A stretch of DNA of 14,274 bases from Actinomycetota bacterium (GCA_018894655.1 JAHIPE010000163.1:1-14274), one strand, 5' to 3'; positions 1 through 6,954 are shown, counted from the stretch's first letter. Program-made: numbers and translations. Notes: generated from the letters alone by a model not told the origin.

Positions 1-908
1 ACCGCGGGCGTATCCGGGCCGCCCAGTTCCTCCACCAGGTAGTCGTAGCGGCCACCCGCCGATACCGTGTCCTGGGCTCCAAGGTCCCGGAACTTGAACT
101 CGAAGGTGGTCCTGGTGTAGTAGTCGAGCCCGCGCACCAGGTGGTTATCTATTGAGAAAGGCACCCCAATACTCTCGAGCCCCGATATGACCGTCTTGAA
201 GTGCTTCCCGCACTCCGGACATACCGCGTCCAGGATAACCGGAGCGCCCTGAAGCGCCGCCCGGCAACACTCTTCCTTGCAGTCAAACACTCGTAGCGGG
301 TTCCTTGTCGCGCGCTCCCGGCAACGCTCGCAGAACCCGCCTGACGCGCCACCGAGGAACGTGACCAGCTCCTCGAGGTAGGCGGGCCTGCACCCCCGGC
401 AGCCTACGGTGTTGAGCAGGAGGGTGTACCGCTGGAGTCCGAGGCCTTTGAAGATCACGTCCGATAGCGAGATTATCTCCGCGTCCAGCATGGGGTCCGG
501 ACTGCCGATAGCCTCGGCGCCCACCTGGCTGAACTGCCTGAACCTCCCCGCCTGGGGCCTCTCCCGGCGGAACATGGGACCGGCGTAGTATAGCTTCTGG
601 GGAACGCCCTGTGACCTCAAGCCCATCTCCAGGTAAGCCCGTACCACCGGGGCGGTACCCTCCGGCCGGAGGGTGAGCGACTCGCCGCCCGAGTCCTCGA
701 ACGTGTACATCTCCTTGGTCACGATATCGGTCTCCTCGCCGATGCTCCGGCGGAAGAGCCCGGTGCTCTCCAGGATAGGCGTGCTTACCCTACGGTACCC
801 GTACAGCGCGCAGGCCTCGCAGGCGGCCTCCACCAGGCTCTCCACCTTCTCCGATTCGGGGTACACCAGGTCGGAGGTCCCTCTTGGCGCGTGGTATCTC
901 AGTGCCAT
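1..908 (-). CDS. hisS: Histidyl-tRNA synthetase, C-terminus cut by window edge
   Basis: Charges tRNA-His with histidine in the cytosol (class II aminoacyl-tRNA synthetase). About 302 codons from the N-terminus are present; the rest lies beyond base 1. The start YHAPRGTSDL is the family N-terminus, followed by LTLRPEGTAPVVRAY and the motif 2 region GPMFRRERPQAGRFRQF. The cysteine-rich stretch FCERCRERATRNPLRVFDCK precedes the two histidine-binding motifs LVRGLDYYT and AGGRYDYLVEELGG. Motif 3 and the anticodon-binding domain are outside the window. The ATG at 908 lies 3 bases after the stop of the upstream hydrolase gene, with GGGAG at 917-921 placed 8 bases before it, so it is probably the last visible gene of the yajC-secDF-relA operon. 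Nothing unusual is seen in the visible part. Confidence 0.97.
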   Translation of the reverse strand, partial: MALRYHAPRGTSDLVYPESEKVESLVEAACEACALYGYRRVSTPILESTGLFRRSIGEETDIVTKEMYTFEDSGGESLTLRPEGTAPVVRAYLEMGLRSQGVPQKLYYAGPMFRRERPQAGRFRQFSQVGAEAIGSPDPMLDAEIISLSDVIFKGLGLQRYTLLLNTVGCRGCRPAYLEELVTFLGGASGGFCERCRERATRNPLRVFDCKEECCRAALQGAPVILDAVCPECGKHFKTVISGLESIGVPFSIDNHLVRGLDYYTRTTFEFKFRDLGAQDTVSAGGRYDYLVEELGGPDTPA

Positions 909-911
909 CAC

Positions 912-1556
912 TCACTCTCCCAGGTTCCGTAGAAAAGGGTTTGTCGCCTTCTCGGCGGCGACGCATGTCACCGGCCCGTGACCGGAAAGTATCCTGGTCT
1001 CGGGGGGGAGTACCCAGACCTTCCTCTTCACCCCTTCCCGCAACTGCGCCAGCGAACCGCCCTTGAGGTCGGTGCGCCCGACGGAACCCTCGAATATCAG
1101 GTCGCCGCAGAAGAGGTTTCCACCGCAAAGGAAGCTTAGTGAGCCTCTCGTGTGTCCCGGGGTGTGCAGGACCTCAATCGTGTGCTCCCCCAGGCGCAGG
1201 GTGTCGCCCTCCTTGATAAGCTCCACCCCGCCGGGCCTCGAGACGAACAGCGAACCCAGCCTGCCTCCGAGCCCGCGTCCGGTCCCCTCCAGGATTCCAG
1301 AGTCCTCACCAGAGATGAAAACCGGGGCGCCGGTTTCCTCCGCCACCTTTCCAACCGCACCCACGTGGTCCATGTGGCCGTGAGTACACAGTATCCCCAG
1401 GCACCGGAGCCCCTCCTGGCGAGCAGCGTCCAGTATCTGCCGGGAATCGCCCCCGGGGTCGATTATATATCCCTCTTTTGTTTCGGCGTCCATGACGATA
1501 AAGCAGTTGGCCTTGAGCATCCCGACGCTCATTCCTCTTATGTAGAGTTCTCCCAC
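912..1556 (-). CDS. Metallo-beta-lactamase-fold hydrolase, glyoxalase II-like (YcbL type)
   Basis: Predicted soluble Zn-dependent hydrolase of 214 aa; the substrate is unknown. The metal site is complete: THGHMDH (H59, H61, D63, H64), HTPGHTRGS (H135), GDLIFEGSVGRTD (D152) and SGHGPVT (H193). The GSVGRTD segment is typical of the YcbL/glyoxalase-II-like group found beside relA and hisS in many Gram-positive genomes, but short members such as this lack the long C-terminal domain of true glyoxalase II. The reading frame stays open upstream into relA to about 1973, but that stretch is the shadow of relA. I chose GTG at 1556 because GAGG sits 8 bases before it. The in-frame ATG at 1532 (start MSVGMLKANCF) is the alternative. 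An 80-base gap separates it from relA and 3 bases from hisS. Molecular role uncertain; fold certain. Confidence 0.92.
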   Translation of the reverse strand: MGELYIRGMSVGMLKANCFIVMDAETKEGYIIDPGGDSRQILDAARQEGLRCLGILCTHGHMDHVGAVGKVAEETGAPVFISGEDSGILEGTGRGLGGRLGSLFVSRPGGVELIKEGDTLRLGEHTIEVLHTPGHTRGSLSFLCGGNLFCGDLIFEGSVGRTDLKGGSLAQLREGVKRKVWVLPPETRILSGHGPVTCVAAEKATNPFLRNLGE

Positions 1557-1563
1557 CTGTCCA

Positions 1564-1568
1564 CCCTC
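1564..1568 (-). promoter_or_regulatory. Ribosome binding site of the MBL-fold hydrolase gene
   Basis: GAGGG on the minus strand, 7-8 bases before the GTG at 1556. It supports that start over the in-frame ATG at 1532, where the nearest purine run (AGAGGA) abuts the codon with no spacing. Confidence 0.55.
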
Positions 1569-1592
1569 ACGTCTAATCCGCGGTAAAGATAC

Positions 1593-1633
1593 TTGCGTTT
1601 GTGCCAGGCCCCATCTTGCGTTTTGTTGCGTTT
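1593..1633. repeat. Three direct copies of octamer TTGCGTTT in the relA-MBL gap
   Basis: TTGCGTTT occurs on the plus strand at 1593-1600, 1616-1623 and 1626-1633 (AAACGCAA in the transcript). All three lie inside the 80-base gap between relA (stop 1637-1639) and the hydrolase start at 1556. Copies start 23 and 10 bases apart. The function is unknown; a protein or RNA binding site, or remnant sequence, are all possible. Confidence 0.6.
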
Positions 1634-1636
1634 GGT

Positions 1637-3832
1637 TCAGTCGGTGCCTGTATCCTCGGTGGAACCGACCTCGTTCACATCGTACACCGAATCTATCTTT
1701 CTGAGCTCCTTGATTATCTCCTCCAGGTGGACGTTTCCAGCTATCTCGAAGAGATAGCTGCTGCTTGCCATGTGCTGGGAATCGATCGAGAAAGAGGCCG
1801 ACAGGATATTGACGTGCTGGTCCCCCAGTACGGTGGTTATATCCCGCACCAGCTTGGGGCGGTCCATCGCCTTGACGTGGATCTCCGCCACCCTTATCTC
1901 CGGCGTTATCTCCTCCCATGTCACATCGATCATGCGATCCACCTCGTGAGAGAGTTCCCGCACGTTGGAGCAATCCCGGCGGTGCACAGAAACGCCGCGC
2001 CCACGGGTCACGAAACCGACTATGTCGTCACCCGGCTTCGGGGAACAGCAGCGGGCAATGGTGACCAGCGCGTTGTCTACGCCATGGACCTTTATCTTCT
2101 GGCGGATATGGTCGTCCACTACCCTGACCCCCGGCGGCGGGGTTTCCGCCTCGGTCTCCGGGACGATGACGCTCTCCTTCTCAAGACCTATATACTGGGC
2201 GATCTTGTTTACGACCTGGCCCGGCGAGATCTGGCGTGCGCCCATCATGCGATAGAGGTCCTCGATGCGGGCGCAGTGATAATCCTCCCCAACCTGCGCG
2301 AGTACCCTTTCCACCTCCTTGCGTTTACTGGGCAGATCACGCTTCCGCAGTTCCCTGTCAAAGGCTTCCTTGCCCTCCTGCCTCTCGTCCTCGCGCCTCT
2401 CCCGGCTGAACCACTGGCGGATCTTGTTGCGGGCGCGCGACGTCTCCACGATGTTCATCCAATCCCGGCTTGGCCCCTTTGACGTCTTGGACGTCATTAC
2501 CTCCACGATGTCTCCGGTCTGGACCTGGTAGGTGAGGGGAACCATCTTCCCGTTCACCTTGGCGCCCACGCAGTTGTGTCCGACCTCGGTGTGAATGGCA
2601 TAGGCGAAGTCGATCGGGGTCGCCCCCCTGGACAGCGAGATCAGCTCACCCTTGGGGGTGAAGACGAAGACCTCGTCCTGGAACAGGTCGATCTTGAGCG
2701 TCTTCATGAACTCGGTCGGGTCCCGTAGCTCACGCTGCCAGTCCATTACCTGCTTCAACCAGGCGCGGCCTCCGTGCTCCCTGCGCTTGGACTCCTTGTA
2801 CAGCCAGTGAGCGGCAATTCCGAACTCCGCGGTGCGGTGCATCTCGCGGGTCCTTATCTGTATCTCCAGCGGGCGTCCCTCCAGGCTCATGACAACGGTG
2901 TGAAGTGAACGGTACATGTTCAACTTTGGCATAGCGACGTAATCCTTGAACCGCCCGGGAACCGGCTTCCAGATGGAGTGGATGACCCCCAGCGCCCCGT
3001 AGCAGTCCTTCACCGAATCGACCACCACCCTGACCGCCGACAGGTCCATTATCTCGTCGAACTCGATGCCCCTGTTGACCATCTTCTCGTAGATGCTGTA
3101 GAAGTGCTTGACTCGCCCGGACGCCTCCGCCTTGATCTTGTGCTTCTTCAGCTGCTCGGAGATCTGCTCGGTGACCTGCCTGGCGTACCTCTCTCTCTCC
3201 ATCCTCCGCTCGGACACCATCTTCTGTATCTGCTGGTAACGCTTGGGGTACAGGGCCTCGAAGGCGAGGTCCTCCAGCCTCCACTCTATCTGTGATATAC
3301 CGAATCGGTGAGCCAGCGGCGCGTATATCTCCAGGGTTTCCGTGGATATCTCCCGCTGCCTGGCAGGCCTCAGGGCCGAGATCGTCTCCATGTTATGCAA
3401 CCGGTCAGCGAGCTTGATAAGGATCACCCTCACGTCCCCGGCCATCGCTATGAGCATCTTGCGCATGTTCTCCGCCTGCTGCTCCTCGCGGGAAGAGAAC
3501 TTGAAGCGGTCCAGCTTGGTTACGCCTTCGATGACCTCCGCTATCTGCTCACCGAACTCTGAGCGAATGTCCGTCAAGGACAGGGGGGTGTCTTCCACTA
3601 CGTCGTGAAGGATGGCGGCACTTATCGTGTCGGGGTCCAGTTCCAGCTCGGCCAGGTATGTCGCCACCGTGACCGGGTGCTCGACATAGCTCTCCCCGGA
3701 TTTCCGGTACTGGCCCTGGTGCGATTCACGCGCGAATTGGTAAGCCTTCTCCAGCTGGCGCTGGCCACCCTTGGACATGTATCGCCGGGTGAGTGAAAAG
3801 AGCTTTTCCGCTCCCGGTGAATCAGTGGTCAT
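1637..3832 (-). CDS. relA: Bifunctional (p)ppGpp synthetase/hydrolase (Rel)
   Basis: Long-form Rel/SpoT homologue of 731 aa that makes and degrades the stringent-response alarmone on ribosomes. Domains in order: HD hydrolase (about 30-200) with H52, HDVVED at 76-81 and D143 in LADRLHNM; synthetase (about 235-345) with YSIYEKM, the RFKD motif at 294-297 and the EIQIRT strand; TGS (about 386-447, VFVFTPKGELISL); a helical region; a zinc-finger region with ARCCSPKPGDDIVGF (C595, C596) and HRRDC (H617, C621); ACT (about 647-722). RFKD rather than the ExDD of synthetase-only RelA, plus an intact HD site, indicates both activities. The ATG at 3832 shares its A with the secF stop (TAATG). There is no clear Shine-Dalgarno sequence, only AAGAAG from secF lysine codons, so translation is probably coupled to secF. 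The apt gene often found between secF and relA is absent. Confidence 0.97.
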   Translation of the reverse strand: MTTDSPGAEKLFSLTRRYMSKGGQRQLEKAYQFARESHQGQYRKSGESYVEHPVTVATYLAELELDPDTISAAILHDVVEDTPLSLTDIRSEFGEQIAEVIEGVTKLDRFKFSSREEQQAENMRKMLIAMAGDVRVILIKLADRLHNMETISALRPARQREISTETLEIYAPLAHRFGISQIEWRLEDLAFEALYPKRYQQIQKMVSERRMERERYARQVTEQISEQLKKHKIKAEASGRVKHFYSIYEKMVNRGIEFDEIMDLSAVRVVVDSVKDCYGALGVIHSIWKPVPGRFKDYVAMPKLNMYRSLHTVVMSLEGRPLEIQIRTREMHRTAEFGIAAHWLYKESKRREHGGRAWLKQVMDWQRELRDPTEFMKTLKIDLFQDEVFVFTPKGELISLSRGATPIDFAYAIHTEVGHNCVGAKVNGKMVPLTYQVQTGDIVEVMTSKTSKGPSRDWMNIVETSRARNKIRQWFSRERREDERQEGKEAFDRELRKRDLPSKRKEVERVLAQVGEDYHCARIEDLYRMMGARQISPGQVVNKIAQYIGLEKESVIVPETEAETPPPGVRVVDDHIRQKIKVHGVDNALVTIARCCSPKPGDDIVGFVTRGRGVSVHRRDCSNVRELSHEVDRMIDVTWEEITPEIRVAEIHVKAMDRPKLVRDITTVLGDQHVNILSASFSIDSQHMASSSYLFEIAGNVHLEEIIKELRKIDSVYDVNEVGSTEDTGTD

Positions 3833-5022
3833 TACTTCTTCTTTTTTTTCTTCTTCCGTTTCTTCCCGCTACCGGGCCCCTTGGTTCTCGATTTCGCCTG
3901 GCCCTCAGGCTTCTGTCCCGCGGGCTTCCTGGCCGCCGGCTTGGGTTTGGGTTTGGCGGCGGGCTCAGGTTTCGCCACCTCAGCCGCCCGGGCTCCGTCC
4001 ACCTTCTTCTTCGCCGCCGGCTTCGTTCCGGAACGCGCACCGGCCGCCGCTTTGCCGGCCGTCGCCTGGGCCTCACCGGTCTTCGCCGCGCGGGCCTTGC
4101 GAGTATCCCTTCGTTCCACCCTCTCCCGGTAGGCGCGGAACTTCGGATCGGTTTCCTTCCACGCCGCAAGCAATGGGCTGGCGATAAAGATGCTGGAGCA
4201 CGTACCTGCTATGACCCCGATGAACAACGCGAACGCGAACGCCTTGAGCGTTTCGCCGCCGAACAGCATGATCGCCAAGATCGGTATCAGCGTGGTCAGC
4301 GAGGTGTTTATTGAGCGAGCCATGACCTGGTTCAAGGCATCGTTCACCGTCTGGGAGTAGGTCTTCCTGCTCTGACGGGTAAGCAGGCCGGTGTTCTCCT
4401 TCACCCGGTCGAAGATGACTATGGTGTCGTATAGAGAGTAACCCATGATGGTCAACACGGCGATGATCGTCGCCGGGGTCACCTCCCGCCCCACCAACGC
4501 GTAAACCCCCACCGTAACCACCACGTCGTGAAATAGCGCGATAACGGCGCATATCGCCATCTTTAACTCGAAGCGGAGGCTGATATAGATGAGGATCGCC
4601 ACCAGGAACACCAACAGCGCGATAAGCGCCTGGTGGCTGACCTGTGCACCCCATCCGGGGCCGACGTCGTACACTTCCTCGAGCTTCTCCATCCCGGCGT
4701 TTTTCTCGAGCGCCTTCTCTATCAGGGAGATCTGCTCCTTGTCAAGCCGCGGCGTCTTTATGATGAACGAGCTGTCCTCGACCAGTTGGATCTTGGCGTC
4801 GCCGTAACCGAACTCCCCCATCACGTCCCGGACCTGGCTGATGGAGGTCCCGTCCTCGCACTTGATGTTGAACTGCGTGCCACCGGTGAAGTCGATCCCG
4901 AAGTTGAGGCCCCTGGTGAACAGCGCCACCAGGGCAACGAGGATTATCACCCCTGACAGCGAGAACCAGATGTACTTCTTCCCTATGATGTCGATATCGC
5001 GCCGCCGCGGGAGTATCCTCAA
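3832..5022 (-). CDS. secF: Protein translocase subunit SecF with long basic C-terminal tail
   Basis: Inner-membrane partner of SecD that uses the proton gradient to help the SecYEG channel finish export. It is 396 aa, about 100 longer than a minimal SecF. TM1 (about 17-37) precedes GIDFTGGTQF; a short external domain follows, then five further membrane segments with the conserved GYSLYDTIVIFDRVKEN, where Asp replaces nothing and Tyr stands at the usual Asn. Residues about 301-396 form a Lys/Ala/Pro-rich, presumably disordered cytoplasmic tail with net charge near +27 by my count, ending in KKRKKKKKKK. The start is TTG at 5022, overlapping the secD stop by 4 bases (TTGA) with GGTGAG 5 bases before it; a stop lies in frame just upstream and no ATG occurs near. 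The 3' end overlaps relA by 1 base and contains an A8 tract. Confidence 0.95.
   Translation of the reverse strand: MRILPRRRDIDIIGKKYIWFSLSGVIILVALVALFTRGLNFGIDFTGGTQFNIKCEDGTSISQVRDVMGEFGYGDAKIQLVEDSSFIIKTPRLDKEQISLIEKALEKNAGMEKLEEVYDVGPGWGAQVSHQALIALLVFLVAILIYISLRFELKMAICAVIALFHDVVVTVGVYALVGREVTPATIIAVLTIMGYSLYDTIVIFDRVKENTGLLTRQSRKTYSQTVNDALNQVMARSINTSLTTLIPILAIMLFGGETLKAFAFALFIGVIAGTCSSIFIASPLLAAWKETDPKFRAYRERVERRDTRKARAAKTGEAQATAGKAAAGARSGTKPAAKKKVDGARAAEVAKPEPAAKPKPKPAARKPAGQKPEGQAKSRTKGPGSGKKRKKKKKKK
3841..3847 (-). promoter_or_regulatory. In-frame A_AAA_AAG slippery heptamer at the end of secF
   Basis: The last seven secF codons are AAG AAG AAA AAA AAG AAG AAG before TAA. Read in the secF frame, bases 3847-3841 form A_AAA_AAG, the same heptamer as the E. 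coli dnaX frameshift site, inside an A8 run (3842-3849). After a -1 shift the frame reads GAA GAA GTA ATG and enters relA without a stop. It may simply be a by-product of a lysine-rich tail. No stimulatory structure was identified. Confidence 0.35.
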
Positions 5023-6404
5023 GACGGCTCACCCCCGGCCTCCGGCTCCTCCAGGTGCCTTATACCCATCGCCCGAGGTGTGCCGAACCTCTTCCACTGC
5101 GCAAGCAACGCGGTCACCGGCCTTACGAAAAAGTACGATATGAAGACGTCGAAGACGGTGGCCATCCCCAGTGTGAAGGCGAACCCCTTGACCGAGCCCA
5201 CCGCGAAGATATAGAGGATCGCGGCGGCGGCGAAGGAGACGGTGTCCGCGGCCAGTATGGTGCGGAACGCGGACTTGTATGCGCTATCCACCGAGCTGCG
5301 AAGCGTCCTCCCCGCCCTTACCTCCTCCTTGAGGCGCTCGAAGTAGACGATGCTCGAGTCGGCGGCTATCCCGATGGCAACGATGATACCGGCGATGCCG
5401 GCTATGGTCAGGCTCCAGAACTCGCCCAGCACACAGATGAACCCGTACATGAGGCCGCCGAAGACCAGCAGGCCCATGCAGGTTACGATACCCATCGCCC
5501 GGTAGTAGAGGAGCATGAACAGCGCCACTATCGCCAGGCCCGCGAGCCCCGCTATCATCCCCTTGTCGAGGGAGTCGCGCCCCAGGGTGGCGGAGACATC
5601 CTGCTCGTGGATGAGCACCAGTTCCACCGGCAGCGCGCCGGTGTTGAGAACGATCACCAGGTCCTTGGCCTCCTGGTCGGTGAACTCCCCGGTTATCTCG
5701 CCCCTGCCGTCGGTAATCGGCTCCTGGATATTGGGGGCAGACTCCACCACGTAGTCGAGCACGATAGCCAGGCGCTTGTTCTGGTTCTGGGTGGTGATCT
5801 CTCCGAACTTGTCCTTGCCTTCGCCGTCCAGCTCGAAGTCGATCTGGGGGGAACCTTCTTCACCGTAGCCAAGCTGCGCCTTCTTTATGGCATCGCCGGT
5901 CAGGAGCGTCGGCCCCAGCTTCAGCAAGACCACGGACTTGTCCTCTTTATAAGGGAGGATTATCACCGCCTCGGGCTTCAGGCCCTCCTCGCCTTCCGTC
6001 ACCTTCCAGCTCTCGTCGTCCTTTACCTCGGACTCCTCCTTGCTGTCCTCGACGATCCTGAACTGCATCTGGGCGGTGGTGCCCACCAGTTCCTTGGCCC
6101 GGTCCGGATCGCTGATCCCCGGCAACTGGACCAGCACGTTCTCCATGCCCTGCCGGGTTATCTCCGGCTCGGCCACCCCGAGCCTGTCAACCCTGTCCCT
6201 TATCTTGTCCACCGTCTTGTCCAGCACGCCTGTATCGAGCTTCTTCCCCTCGGCCGGCTTGGCCTTGTACACGAGCCCGATGCCGCCCTGGAGGTCCAGC
6301 CCAAGCCGTGGCTTCAGGTCAAACACGAGTATCGCCCCGAAAAGGCAGGCAAGTATGAGAACGACAACTCCTATGGATATGAGGTCCCTGGTGTTTCTAT
6401 TCAT
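5019..6404 (-). CDS. secD: Protein translocase subunit SecD
   Basis: Membrane subunit of the SecDF-YajC complex (461 aa) that pulls secreted proteins out of the SecYEG channel. TM1 is at about 8-28 and is followed by LGLDLQGGIGLVYKA, the hallmark of SecD. The external P1 region (about 40-290) includes VDRLGVAEPEITRQG and VQLPGI and carries an acidic stretch around 115-140 (DSKEESEVKDDES). Five C-terminal membrane segments include GIAADSSIVYFERLKEE, whose Asp matches the proton-path residue, and FAFTLGMATVFDVFISYFF. The ATG at 6404 is the only credible start, since the N-terminus matches the family and no in-frame alternative occurs nearby, yet the bases before it (TTTTATTAGTT) hold no Shine-Dalgarno sequence. 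The nearest one, GGGAGG, is about 40 bases upstream across a hairpin. It overlaps secF by 4 bases. Confidence 0.96.
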   Translation of the reverse strand: MNRNTRDLISIGVVVLILACLFGAILVFDLKPRLGLDLQGGIGLVYKAKPAEGKKLDTGVLDKTVDKIRDRVDRLGVAEPEITRQGMENVLVQLPGISDPDRAKELVGTTAQMQFRIVEDSKEESEVKDDESWKVTEGEEGLKPEAVIILPYKEDKSVVLLKLGPTLLTGDAIKKAQLGYGEEGSPQIDFELDGEGKDKFGEITTQNQNKRLAIVLDYVVESAPNIQEPITDGRGEITGEFTDQEAKDLVIVLNTGALPVELVLIHEQDVSATLGRDSLDKGMIAGLAGLAIVALFMLLYYRAMGIVTCMGLLVFGGLMYGFICVLGEFWSLTIAGIAGIIVAIGIAADSSIVYFERLKEEVRAGRTLRSSVDSAYKSAFRTILAADTVSFAAAAILYIFAVGSVKGFAFTLGMATVFDVFISYFFVRPVTALLAQWKRFGTPRAMGIRHLEEPEAGGEPS

Positions 6405-6407
6405 AAC

Positions 6408-6452
6408 TAATAAAACGGGCCGCGACCGGCTCGCCGGCGCGCTACCTCCCGC
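6408..6452 (-). terminator. Hairpin plus U-run between yajC and secD, possible attenuator
   Basis: In the transcript, CGCG-CCGG (6441-6434) pairs with CCGG-CGCG (6429-6421, one bulged U at 6425) around a 4-base loop. Outside it, CGGG (6451-6448) pairs with CCCG (6419-6416), followed at once by UUUUAUUA (6415-6408). It starts right after the yajC stop and ends 4 bases before the secD ATG. The shape fits an intrinsic terminator or attenuator, but the genes on both sides belong to one functional complex, so full termination is unlikely. It may instead tune the secD/yajC ratio or present the secD start. Confidence 0.45.
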
Positions 6453-6875
6453 TTACTCTTCGCTTTCCTCCTCGACTTCCTCCTCGTACTCCTCCTCGGG
6501 TTCCTCTTCCTCTTCCTCTTCCTCGTGCTCGGTGATGCACTTGGATATCGCGGAACGGGACAGGGTTATCCTGACGCCTTTGTCCACCTCGATCACCACG
6601 GTGTCATCGCCAAACCTCTTGATAATGCCGTGGATTCCGCCAATGGTCACCACCTCGTCACCTTTTTGGATCTCGGTCACCATCTTGTCGTGCTCCTGCG
6701 CCCGCTTGCGCTGCGGCCGTATCAACACGAAGTAGAACACCGCTATCATGGCCGCTATCAGCAGCCACATCCCCCAGGCGCTGAACCCGGTCGCCTTGGT
6801 GGTTTCCTCCTTCGCCGCATCCGCAGCCAGAAGCAGCATCGGATTCGCCGCCAATACCCCTAAAACGTATACCAT
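6453..6875 (-). CDS. yajC: Preprotein translocase accessory subunit YajC with poly-glutamate tail
   Basis: Small membrane protein (140 aa) that associates with SecDF. One clear membrane helix (about 34-52, WLLIAAMIAVFYFVLI) is followed by the family signature RPQRKRAQEH and the cytoplasmic domain with GDEVVTIGGIHGII. A second, weaker hydrophobic stretch occupies residues 1-18. Residues 116-140 are unusual: 20 of 25 are Glu, encoded partly by four tandem GAGGAA units. Start choice: an in-frame GTG at 6923 would add 16 residues, but it has no ribosome binding site and lies upstream of the transcription start predicted from the promoter at 6926-6954. ATG at 6875, with a modest AAAGGGA 9 bases before it, is preferred. 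It is the first gene of the transcription unit running to hisS. Confidence 0.9.
   Translation of the reverse strand: MVYVLGVLAANPMLLLAADAAKEETTKATGFSAWGMWLLIAAMIAVFYFVLIRPQRKRAQEHDKMVTEIQKGDEVVTIGGIHGIIKRFGDDTVVIEVDKGVRITLSRSAISKCITEHEEEEEEEEPEEEYEEEVEEESEE
6501..6524. repeat. Four tandem GAGGAA hexamers in the yajC 3' end
   Basis: Perfect 6-base unit repeated four times (TTCCTC on the plus strand), encoding eight consecutive Glu residues in the YajC tail. It lies in a longer purine-rich tract to about 6455 with further GAGGAGG motifs. Such a tract could change length by replication slippage; each unit gained or lost keeps the frame. Confidence 0.9.
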
Positions 6876-6925
6876 CGCGCACCGTCCCTTTCCAATCTCT
6901 GTTTCGTCGTCTGACCGATTCACCT

Positions 6926-6954
6926 ATCATAATGGAAGCGTATACCTTTGTCAT
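6926..6954 (-). promoter_or_regulatory. Predicted promoter of the yajC-secDF-relA-MBL-hisS unit
   Basis: On the minus strand, ATGACA (6954-6949, 5 of 6 to the vegetative -35 box) is separated by exactly 17 bases from TATGAT (6931-6926, 5 of 6 to the -10 box). The -35 box abuts the tgt stop codon (6957-6955). Initiation would fall near 6919, giving a leader of about 45 bases before the yajC ATG at 6875. It probably adds to read-through from the upstream genes, as no terminator follows tgt. Confidence 0.65.

Noticed and set aside
1557..1973. Longer version of the MBL hydrolase extending into relA
   Set aside because: The extra 139 residues are the relA sequence read in another frame; the fold starts near 1556.
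1601..2482. 293-codon open frame on the plus strand opposite relA
   Set aside because: It is the antisense of the Rel C-terminal half, whose protein motifs on the minus strand are unmistakable.
5055..6410. 451-codon open frame on the plus strand opposite secD
   Set aside because: It mirrors secD nearly end to end, has no family resemblance or hydrophobic core, and its His/Asp/Glu/Arg/Gly-rich composition is what the antisense of a GC-rich gene gives.
6876..6923. GTG at 6923 as the yajC start
   Set aside because: No ribosome binding site, and it lies upstream of the transcription start predicted from the promoter at 6926-6954.
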